Shown here piece by piece: positions 1 through 6,462 of a DNA stretch of 7,531 nucleotides. The stretch is from positions 5,022-12,552 of the forward strand of contig PLXW01000146.1 of assembly GCA_003151595.1 (NCBI GenBank), written 5' to 3'. Numbering within the stretch: position 1 is the stretch's first letter; the number at the start of each line of letters is the position of its first letter. The stretch comes from Myxococcales bacterium. Its GTDB lineage: Bacteria > Myxococcota > Polyangia > Polyangiales > Polyangiaceae. The notes under the pieces are model-generated. The model was not told the origin of the DNA. It searched no databases and worked only from the letters and a program-made list of their open reading frames with translations. Position numbers and translations under genes: made by a program.

Positions 1-9
1 GGCTGGGGG

Positions 10-1392
10 GTGAGGGTTCGCGGGCTGATCCTCGCCACAACGATCGGCGCGCTCACCGGCGCATGCACCTCGCACAAGGACACGCCGACGCCCCCCGCGC
101 CCCCGTCGACCTCGCTCACCACGGCGCAGCTCCAGGATCCGACGTCGTGCGGCACCTGCCACGCCGAGCACTTCGCGCAGTGGTCCGGCAGCATGCACGC
201 CTACGCCTCGGACGATCCTCTCTACGTCGCCATGGACAAGCGCGCGCAACGCGAGACCAACGGCGCCATCGGCGCGTTCTGCGCGCAGTGCCACGCCCCC
301 ATGGCCGTGCGCCTCGGCGCGACCAAGACCGGCCTCGATCTCGCGAACGCGCCCCCCGCGCAGCGCGGCGTCACCTGCTACTTCTGCCACTCGGTCGACG
401 CCGTCAACGGCACCAACGACGACCCGCTCCACCTCGCGACCGACGGCGTCCTCCGCGCGGGCATCGCAGATCCGGTGGCGAACGACGCGCACCCGTCGAT
501 GTACTCCGCGCTCCACGATCAGCTGCAGCCCCAAGCGGCGACCCTCTGCGGCGCCTGCCACGACGTGACGGTCGCCAACGGCGCGATCCCGATCGAGCAG
601 ACGTTCGCCGAATGGAAAACGTCGATCTACGCCGAGGACACCAAGCAAGCGCTCCTCACGTGCAGCGGCTGCCACATGATGGGCACGCAAGGCACGGCGG
701 CGAGCCCGCCCAACGTCGTCCCCACGCGCACGGTCCACGATCACTCCGTCCCCGGCGTCGACACCGCGCTCATCCCCTTCCCCCAGACCGACGCGCAAGC
801 TCAGCTCGTGCAGACGAGCCTCGACCCTGTGATCACGGCGTCGCTCTGCGTGCAGCAGCCCGACGCCGGCAACACCACGTCGGTCACGCTCGACGACGCC
901 TTCATCGGCCACGACTGGCCGAGCGGAGCGGTGCACGACCGACGCGCGTGGGTGGAGATCGTCGCCACGTCGAACGGGCAGACCGTGTTCACCAGCGGCG
1001 TCGTCCCCGACGATCAAACCTCGGTGGAGATGATCGGCGACGCGAACCTGTGGCTCTTGAAAGAGACGCTGCTCGACGCGAACGCGAACCCGGTCCTCTT
1101 CATGTGGCAAGCGACGACCGTGCAGCCCTCGGCCCTCCCCGCCGCCGTCACCAACGACCCGAACGACCCGCGCTACCTGCACTCGGTCACGCGCACGTAC
1201 CCCGTCCCGGCGAGCGCCGACGACGTGAAGATGCGCGTGCGGATTCTCCCGGTGGCCGTCGAGGTGGTGCAGGCGCTCATCCAGAGCGGAGACCTCGACG
1301 CCTCGTACCTCGCGAAGCTGCGCGCCTTCACGCTGGGCGGCACCACGCTGGAGTGGAGCAAGAGCGTGAACGGCTTCGGCTGCGTGCCGTGA
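10..1392 (+). CDS. Multiheme (five CXXCH) c-type cytochrome, predicted lipoprotein
   Basis: This 460-residue protein is a predicted exported electron carrier or oxidoreductase with covalently bound hemes. Five CXXCH motifs are visible: CGTCH (47-51), CAQCH (91-95), CYFCH (123-127), CGACH (180-184) and CSGCH (218-222). The first is followed by W58 and a SMHAYA segment (H63), a pattern seen in cytochrome c554-like multiheme proteins, where such a His can be a distal heme ligand; HDH at 243-245 is another ligand candidate. The N-terminus has Arg residues, a short hydrophobic run and LTGAC with Cys19, so it is probably a lipoprotein, although Thr at -3 is a weak lipobox. The second half has no heme motif. 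It carries HDWPSG (301-306) and HDRRAWVEI (309-317), a C-terminal domain type found in related cytochromes, and Cys280 and Cys458 could form a disulfide. The start is GTG; the frame stays open to the window edge, so an earlier start cannot be excluded. The propeller gene follows after 26 bp, probably in one operon. The family call is firm; the substrate is unknown. Confidence 0.9.
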   Translation: MRVRGLILATTIGALTGACTSHKDTPTPPAPPSTSLTTAQLQDPTSCGTCHAEHFAQWSGSMHAYASDDPLYVAMDKRAQRETNGAIGAFCAQCHAPMAVRLGATKTGLDLANAPPAQRGVTCYFCHSVDAVNGTNDDPLHLATDGVLRAGIADPVANDAHPSMYSALHDQLQPQAATLCGACHDVTVANGAIPIEQTFAEWKTSIYAEDTKQALLTCSGCHMMGTQGTAASPPNVVPTRTVHDHSVPGVDTALIPFPQTDAQAQLVQTSLDPVITASLCVQQPDAGNTTSVTLDDAFIGHDWPSGAVHDRRAWVEIVATSNGQTVFTSGVVPDDQTSVEMIGDANLWLLKETLLDANANPVLFMWQATTVQPSALPAAVTNDPNDPRYLHSVTRTYPVPASADDVKMRVRILPVAVEVVQALIQSGDLDASYLAKLRAFTLGGTTLEWSKSVNGFGCVP

Positions 1393-1418
1393 TCGGTGCC
1401 CGCTGGTAAGCTTGGTTC

Positions 1419-2837
1419 GTGCGCTTTCTTCACGCCTCGCGGTTTGCTGGTTTTCTGGCTGTTTCGGCGATCGCGCTGGCCTCCGGCCGCGACGCGAGCG
1501 CCAACGGTAGGTTCCCCGCGGCGCAGCAGCTCGCCATCCCTCCGAACGATCCGAGCTTGATCGTGATGATGGCCACGTTCGGCGTGAACTGGACGCACGA
1601 CAACGGCAAAAACTGGGATTGGACGTGCGAAGGCGCGGTCGGTTACCTGAGCAACGAGAACCCGGTGCTCGGCGTCACGCAGAACGACTCGGTCATCATC
1701 GGCACGTTCGAGGGGATCGGAGTCACGACCGATCAAGGATGCAACTGGACGCTCCCCGCCGGAGGCGTGGGCGATCACGTGACCGATCTCGTGGTCGAGA
1801 AGAGCGACCCGCACAGCGTGATGTTCCTGACGTCGGTGTACCTCGGTCAAGACGACGCGGGCTCGACGTTCACGTCGCGCCTGTGGATCACGCACGACGA
1901 CGGCGCGCACATCACGCAGGTGGGCGCGAGCCTCGACCCCGAGATCCTGCCGGAGACGATCGAGGTCGCGCCGTCGGACGCGACGCGCGTGTACCTGTCC
2001 GGCACGCGCAAGGTGAACGGCGAAGCGGTCGGCGTGCTCATGGTGTCTAAGGACAGCGGCGTGACGTTCGCCACCACGACCATCCCCTTCCCCGACTCGC
2101 CCACGGCCGACGGCGGCACGACGCAGCTCGATCGCGCGCCCTACATCGCCGCGGTCGATCCCAAGAACCCGGACCGGGTCTACATCCGCGTCGAGAACAT
2201 CGCCGGGACGCGCCTCCTCGTGAGCGACGACGGCGCGCAGACGACGCGGCAAGTGTGGCAAGCCAAGGGGGACCTCCTCGGCTTCGCGCTCTCGGCCGAC
2301 GGAGCGAAGGTGTACGTGGGCGGTCCGAACGACGGCCTGCACATCGGCTCGAGCACGGCGCTCGACTTCACGTCGCAGACGTCGACCGTTCAGATTCAGT
2401 GCCTGGCGCTCGACGGCGATCGCTTGCTGGCGTGCTCGGACGAAGCGAGCGGCTTCACCGTCGGCGCGACGAAGGACGACGGCGCCACGTGGACGCCTCT
2501 CCTCCATCTGAGCTGCATGCGCGGGCCGCTGGTGTGCAATCAGAGCTCGCCGGTGACGACGCAGTGCGATCCGCTCTGGCCGGCGCAGCAGACGACGCTG
2601 GGCGGGCCCGACCCGACATGCACCGCGGACGGCGGCGCGAGCGGAGACGCGGGCGGCGGATCATCGAGCTCGGGGGGCTCGTCGGGTGGCAGCGGCGGAT
2701 CGAGCGGCGGCGGATCGTCGAGCTCGGGCTGCGCGCTCTCGTCCCCCGATGCGACGCGCGCCACGCCGTGGTTCGGCGGCGCTGTCGGTCTCGGCCTCTT
2801 CGCGATGGCCTGGCGACGCCGGCGCCCGAGCAAGTAG
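1419..2837 (+). CDS. Secreted Asp-box (BNR/sortilin-like) beta-propeller protein with MYXO-CTERM anchor
   Basis: This 472-residue protein is predicted to be exported and surface-anchored. A signal peptide spans residues 1-28, with Arg residues, a hydrophobic core and probable cleavage after ASA. Residues about 35-360 carry repeated Asp-box-like turns: THDNGKNW (59-66), TTDQGCNW (103-110), THDDGAHI (158-165), SKDSGVTF (210-217), SDDGAQT (269-275) and TKDDGATW (351-358). These mark BNR, sortilin or HCF136-like propellers, which serve as binding scaffolds or glycosidase-like folds; no catalytic set is recognisable. A Cys-rich segment follows (Cys366, 373, 383, 401), probably disulfide-bonded, then a Ser/Gly linker (about 402-436) and the MYXO-CTERM tag. 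The start is GTG, chosen because it gives a complete signal peptide; the nearest purine tract, GGTAAG at 1405-1410, is a weak ribosome site. It lies 26 bp after the multiheme cytochrome gene, so the propeller may bind or position that cytochrome; this is inference only. Confidence 0.85.
   Translation: MRFLHASRFAGFLAVSAIALASGRDASANGRFPAAQQLAIPPNDPSLIVMMATFGVNWTHDNGKNWDWTCEGAVGYLSNENPVLGVTQNDSVIIGTFEGIGVTTDQGCNWTLPAGGVGDHVTDLVVEKSDPHSVMFLTSVYLGQDDAGSTFTSRLWITHDDGAHITQVGASLDPEILPETIEVAPSDATRVYLSGTRKVNGEAVGVLMVSKDSGVTFATTTIPFPDSPTADGGTTQLDRAPYIAAVDPKNPDRVYIRVENIAGTRLLVSDDGAQTTRQVWQAKGDLLGFALSADGAKVYVGGPNDGLHIGSSTALDFTSQTSTVQIQCLALDGDRLLACSDEASGFTVGATKDDGATWTPLLHLSCMRGPLVCNQSSPVTTQCDPLWPAQQTTLGGPDPTCTADGGASGDAGGGSSSSGGSSGGSGGSSGGGSSSSGCALSSPDATRATPWFGGAVGLGLFAMAWRRRRPSK
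2652..2728 (+). repeat. Imperfect in-frame direct repeat encoding the Ser/Gly linker
   Basis: A 23-base unit at 2652-2674 recurs at 2706-2728 with one mismatch (A at 2663, G at 2717). The offset is 54 bases, or 18 codons, so each copy encodes GGGSSSSG in the same frame (residues 412-419 and 430-437). The stretch between is built of shorter GGCGGATCGAGC-like pieces. It forms the flexible spacer before the MYXO-CTERM tag and probably varies in length among relatives through slippage or recombination. Confidence 0.75.
2727..2834 (+). other. MYXO-CTERM protein-sorting signal (coding for residues 437-472)
   Basis: The tag has the expected parts in order: the invariant Gly-Cys pair (437-438) directly after a Ser/Gly spacer, about ten polar residues, one hydrophobic segment (about 449-465) and a terminal RRRR cluster (466-469). 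In Myxococcota this signal is known to be processed by a myxosortase-type rhombosortase-like protease, with Cys modification retaining the protein at the cell surface. The tag is the strongest taxonomic clue in the window. No myxosortase gene lies in the window, as expected for an enzyme that serves many substrates. Confidence 0.88.
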
Positions 2838-2850
2838 CGCCGCTAAGGCG
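2838..2850. other. Convergent-gene junction with a minimal hairpin
   Basis: Only 5 bp (2838-2842) separate the stop codon of the propeller gene from that of the hydrolase gene on the other strand. CGCC (2838-2841) and GGCG (2847-2850) can pair around a 5-base loop, with one further G-U pair outside. The stem is short and no T-tract follows on either strand, so a working bidirectional terminator is doubtful. The two transcripts probably overlap at their 3' ends. Confidence 0.2.
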
Positions 2851-3691
2851 TGCTCACGATGGTTGCCCCCGCGAGCAGCCGCGGGAGCACCGTCATGAAC
2901 GTGTCGAGCAAGATGGCCTCGTGCGCGACGGGGCCAAGGTTCGCCACGAGCTGCATCACCATGTCGGCGTGCCCCGATTGCTCGGCGGCGCTCCGGAACG
3001 CCGCGCGAAATTTCTCGACCGGCCGCGGCCAGATGTCGGGCTGCCAGCGCACGATGATCTGCGTGCTCTCGGGGACGTCGGCATAGGCGACGCCGTCCTC
3101 TTCGTCCATGCACGTGTCGACGGCGAGGATCGCCCGCGCCGCGATCCGTGACGCGCGCGCCGCGCGAAAGAGCCCGCCGTCGACGTTGCACGCGCCGCCG
3201 CTGTGACCGAGCAGCACGATGCGATCGCGATCGACCTCGGCGCGCGGCCCGATCGCCGCGTCGACCGCGTTCACGAACGCATCGAGATCGAAGTCCTGCC
3301 ACATGTGGAGGCCGCTCATCGCGCCGCGCGTCTGGCTGGCGGCCGCGAAGAGGTACGGAGTCGCCGTGCCGTCCGCCACCATGCGATCGACCAGCTCGGT
3401 GACGTCCGGCTCGCCGCGCCCGCCGACCCACGAGTGCATCACCCGATCGACGTTCACGCCGTGGAAGAAGACGACGAGCGGCACGCGCCCTCCGGCGGGG
3501 ACGGCGTCGGGGACGAACGCGACGCCGCCGTTCGACTCGCCGGGCCAGAGGTACTCGGCGTCGTGGTACGGGAAGGTCACCTTGCGACCTGCCGCGCGCG
3601 CATCGCCCGCGGCGAAGAGCACGATCGCGAGAGCCAGCACGAAGCGCACGACCACGAGCGTCAGCGTGCGGACAGGCGCGCGCGAACGCAA
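2843..3691 (-). CDS. Secreted alpha/beta-hydrolase (esterase/lipase-like, GHSGG)
   Basis: A predicted exported serine hydrolase of 282 residues as called; it probably cleaves an ester, but the substrate cannot be read. The N-terminus is a signal peptide with hydrophobic core at about 12-28 and an ARA|AG cleavage site near residue 33. VPLVVFFHG (70-78) is the usual strand and oxyanion turn. LLGHSGG (160-166) is the nucleophile elbow with Ser164. His257 in GPVAHEA is the likely catalytic His. Asp219, just after the strand QIIVRW, or Asp192 is the likely acid. Cys168 and Cys194 could form a disulfide. The start is uncertain: the longest frame begins at a TTG at 3691, but in-frame GTG codons at 3655 and 3649 also leave a compact signal peptide, and none has a clear ribosome site. 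It lies 18 bp after the Hsp70/DUF3731-like gene on the same strand, so it is probably the last gene of that transcript. Confidence 0.8.
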   Translation of the reverse strand: MRSRAPVRTLTLVVVRFVLALAIVLFAAGDARAAGRKVTFPYHDAEYLWPGESNGGVAFVPDAVPAGGRVPLVVFFHGVNVDRVMHSWVGGRGEPDVTELVDRMVADGTATPYLFAAASQTRGAMSGLHMWQDFDLDAFVNAVDAAIGPRAEVDRDRIVLLGHSGGACNVDGGLFRAARASRIAARAILAVDTCMDEEDGVAYADVPESTQIIVRWQPDIWPRPVEKFRAAFRSAAEQSGHADMVMQLVANLGPVAHEAILLDTFMTVLPRLLAGATIVSTP

Positions 3692-3709
3692 GCGGCGCGT
3701 CGCTTCAGG

Positions 3710-6457
3710 TCACGCGAGGCGAAGCCCGACCGGGAGCGCTTCACCCCAGAACGCCGCGCGCTCCGCTTCTTCCACGACGACGAGCTCGCTCACGGCGCGC
3801 ACGTGCTCGGCGCTCGCACCCGCCGCGGTGAGCCGCTTGGCGACGCTCTTGCGAAGCGCCTCGGAGAGATCGCGCGCGCGATCACCGGTCACGCGCGCGA
3901 GCTGGACGGCGGCGTCGACCGCCGTGGGGATGCCGTCCCACTTCTCACGCAGCAGCTGATCGACCCAGCGCTCCACGACGGCGCCAGCGACGACGTGATC
4001 GACGCTCGCGTACGCGGGGACGCGCGCCCCGATCCGCGCCACGGCAGCCCACAAGCGCGGATCGCGATCGGTCCACGTGCGCTCCACGATCCATCCGCCG
4101 AGCTCGGCGCGCCGCGCGGCGGGGATCCGCTCGAGCGACGACGCCAGCTCGAGCATCTCCGCGTCGGCGAGCGGCCTGGCCCCCTTCGGCTTCTTCGCGC
4201 GCGCAGAGCGAAGCGCGAGCCACGGATCGGTGATCTCGCGCAGCGCGACCTGTCCGCCGTCGTCGAGCCCGGCCGCAATCCGGCGCCAGGCGATGAAGAA
4301 CTGCTGCCAGCCGCGCGCTTGATCGGGAAACGCCAGCCGCTCGGCGGCGAGGTACGCAACGGACTCGAGACGTGTGGGGTCGCTCGGATCGCCGAAGCCG
4401 GGGCGAAGGCAGAAACCGGCGAGCTGCCAGAAGACCCGCTCGTGATCGGGCGAGCGCCGGCGGGCCGTTCGTCCGGGGACGAGCGCGTCGAAGAGCGCGC
4501 GCGCGATCGCCGTGTCCCACGTCGCGCGATCGCCGAGCAGGCGTTCGAGCTCGCGCACCAGGTCCTTCGTCTCGCGCGCGCCGAGATCGCTCCCCGCTTT
4601 CGCTTTTCCGAAGACGCGCGCGATCGCCTCGCGCGCCTCGTCGAGCGCGCGGTTCGAGCGCGGCGTCGGCATCACCGAGGGGGGCGGCGCCGTCGTGGTG
4701 CGCGGCGCGTCGCGGAGCGCGAAGGCGAGCCGGAAGCGGCGCGCGGTCCCCCCCGCCGGCGGATCGACCTCGACGCACGCCAGATCGAGCGTGCCGATCT
4801 CGGTGAGCTCCCCTTCGATGGCGACGCGCACGCTCTCCTCGGCCCGCTGTCGCTCGCGCGCACCGAACGTGGTCACGATGGGCGGGAGGCGCGTGAACCG
4901 CTCGTCGTCGATCGCCACGACGTCCCCCGCGACGTGACCGCTCGTCTCGTCGCTGGCCCACAGCGCGAAGCGCGCCGCGCGGCCGAGCACGATCGCCAGC
5001 GGCCGTGTCCGCGCCACCTGCACCGCGCCCTCGCGCGCGCCGCGGGGCACGACGCACACCGCCGATCGCGACGCACCTTCGCCATCGGAGGCCACCTCGA
5101 CGTAATACCCACGCGACGACCCGCCGCCGATTCGAATCCCCCGCCCGCGCCGCGCCAGCGCGTATGCCACGGCGCCGCGCGCCACCGCGAGATCGGGATC
5201 CGCGTTCGGCAGCACGCGCAACGGCGCTCCACCCCACGCCTCGATCGACTCGACCAGGCGCGACGTGATCCGATCCGCGCGAAACACGCCGCCGTTCAGG
5301 AGGAGCGCGCTCGGCGCGATCTCGCCGGCGTGGCGCGCGAAGAACGCCGCGACGTGGCGCGTGATGGCCACGTCGCGCTCGTACGGCAACCCGAACGCCA
5401 CCAGCGCACCGCGCGCGCGCACCACCTCGGCGTCCCTCGGCGCGCGAGGCCAGAACCCGTCGAGGACGATCTGCGTCGCCTCGGCGCGCGTCAGCGTCGC
5501 CCGCAGCGTCGAGCCCACGAGGCGCGACCCCGACCCGGCGATCGCGATCGACACTTCGTCCGGCGCGTCCTTCGCGAGCAGCGTCTCCTTCGCACCGCGA
5601 CACGCCGCCACGAGCTGCGCGAACCGCGCGGCGTCGAGCTTCGACTCCGTCATCCGCGCTTCGCACGCGCTCGCCAGCGCGAGGTCCATGTTGTCCCCGC
5701 CGAGGAGCAAGTGCCGCCCGACCGCCTCGCGCGTGACCTCGATCCCCGACGGCGTCTCGGCGCGCGCCACCTTGATGAGCGAGAGATCGGTCGTCCCTCC
5801 TCCGACGTCGCACACCAGCACGAGCGCCGCGCGATCGCGGGAGACCAACGCCGCGACCCCAGCGGGGCCCGCGCCGCTCATCCAGTCGTAGAACGCGGCC
5901 GTCGGCTCCTCGAGCAAGCGCGGCGCGAGCCCCACGGCGTTCGCCGCTTCGAGTGTGAGCTCGCGCGCCGCTTCGTCGAACGACGCGGGGACCGTGAGCA
6001 CCACCTCCTGCTCCGCGAGCGGCGCGTCGGGGTGAGCCGCGTCCCACGCGCGACGCACGTGCTCCAGGTAGCGCGCGCTCGCATCGACCGGCGACACGCG
6101 CGGCGCCGCTTCGTCGTCGACGCCCCACGGCAAGATCGCCGCGTGACGATCGACCGCGTCGTGCGCCAGCCAGCTCTTCGCCGACGCCACGCTCCGCCCG
6201 GTGACCTCCGCGCCGCGCCGTCGCGCGTACTCGCCTCCGGCCCACGGAGGATCGCTCCACGGATCGCGCGCCCCCTCCGCGTCGAGCGGCGCGTAGAGCG
6301 CCGACGGAAGCATCGGACGCGCCGCCGTCTCCGTCGCCGTGACGAGCTGCGTGAGCGCGAAGATCGCCGGCTCGCTCGCCGCGCCTTCGATGGGCGCGTA
6401 CGCGACGACGATGTTCGTCGTACCGAGATCGATTCCGACGAGGAACGCCGCCGCCAC
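3710..6457 (-). CDS. Hsp70-family protein with C-terminal DUF3731-like ('DnaK-related') extension
   Basis: A predicted cytoplasmic Hsp70-type ATPase of 915 residues. The ATPase fold is clear: phosphate-1 loop GIDLGTTN (8-15), Lys94 in SAKSWL, which may match the catalytic Lys of DnaK, LLEEPTAAFYDW (181-192, connect-1), phosphate-2 loop DVGGGTTD (217-224), GGDNMDLALA (253-262) and adenosine-site LLLNGGV (385-391). Residues about 460-583 look like a diverged substrate-binding beta-domain. A Pro/Thr-rich linker (about 584-600) leads to a mostly helical tail containing FWQLAGFCLRPGFGD (676-690) and QQFFIAWRRIAAGL (718-731), which resembles DUF3731. The usual DnaK lid and C-terminal EEVD-type tail are absent. 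The chosen start is GTG at 6457, immediately before the first phosphate loop; a much longer open frame reaches 7021 but overlaps the upstream Hsp70 gene and is Arg-rich shadow. The start lies 5 bp after the upstream stop with no good ribosome site, so translational coupling is likely. Client and co-chaperones are unknown. Confidence 0.9.
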   Translation of the reverse strand: MAAAFLVGIDLGTTNIVVAYAPIEGAASEPAIFALTQLVTATETAARPMLPSALYAPLDAEGARDPWSDPPWAGGEYARRRGAEVTGRSVASAKSWLAHDAVDRHAAILPWGVDDEAAPRVSPVDASARYLEHVRRAWDAAHPDAPLAEQEVVLTVPASFDEAARELTLEAANAVGLAPRLLEEPTAAFYDWMSGAGPAGVAALVSRDRAALVLVCDVGGGTTDLSLIKVARAETPSGIEVTREAVGRHLLLGGDNMDLALASACEARMTESKLDAARFAQLVAACRGAKETLLAKDAPDEVSIAIAGSGSRLVGSTLRATLTRAEATQIVLDGFWPRAPRDAEVVRARGALVAFGLPYERDVAITRHVAAFFARHAGEIAPSALLLNGGVFRADRITSRLVESIEAWGGAPLRVLPNADPDLAVARGAVAYALARRGRGIRIGGGSSRGYYVEVASDGEGASRSAVCVVPRGAREGAVQVARTRPLAIVLGRAARFALWASDETSGHVAGDVVAIDDERFTRLPPIVTTFGARERQRAEESVRVAIEGELTEIGTLDLACVEVDPPAGGTARRFRLAFALRDAPRTTTAPPPSVMPTPRSNRALDEAREAIARVFGKAKAGSDLGARETKDLVRELERLLGDRATWDTAIARALFDALVPGRTARRRSPDHERVFWQLAGFCLRPGFGDPSDPTRLESVAYLAAERLAFPDQARGWQQFFIAWRRIAAGLDDGGQVALREITDPWLALRSARAKKPKGARPLADAEMLELASSLERIPAARRAELGGWIVERTWTDRDPRLWAAVARIGARVPAYASVDHVVAGAVVERWVDQLLREKWDGIPTAVDAAVQLARVTGDRARDLSEALRKSVAKRLTAAGASAEHVRAVSELVVVEEAERAAFWGEALPVGLRLA

Positions 6458-6462
6458 GTGTC

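Noticed and set aside
63..1409. Second rightward frame inside the cytochrome gene
   Set aside because: Arg-rich low-complexity translation; the other frame has five CXXCH motifs and a signal peptide.
1173..2507. Leftward open frame of 444 codons
   Set aside because: It is antisense to the cytochrome 3' end and the propeller gene, has a biased Arg/Val/Ala/His composition and no recognisable domain, and is best read as a shadow of the GC-rich genes.
3215..3240. Dense CGATCG/GCGATCGC-type palindromes
   Set aside because: They occur through all coding regions and follow from frequent GAT, ATC and CGN codon neighbours in a GC-rich genome; no spacing or array pattern suggests a binding site.
3945..6260. 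Leftward 771-codon frame within the second Hsp70 gene
   Set aside because: It is a frame-shifted, Arg/Gly-rich reading of the Hsp70 coding sequence with no motif of its own.
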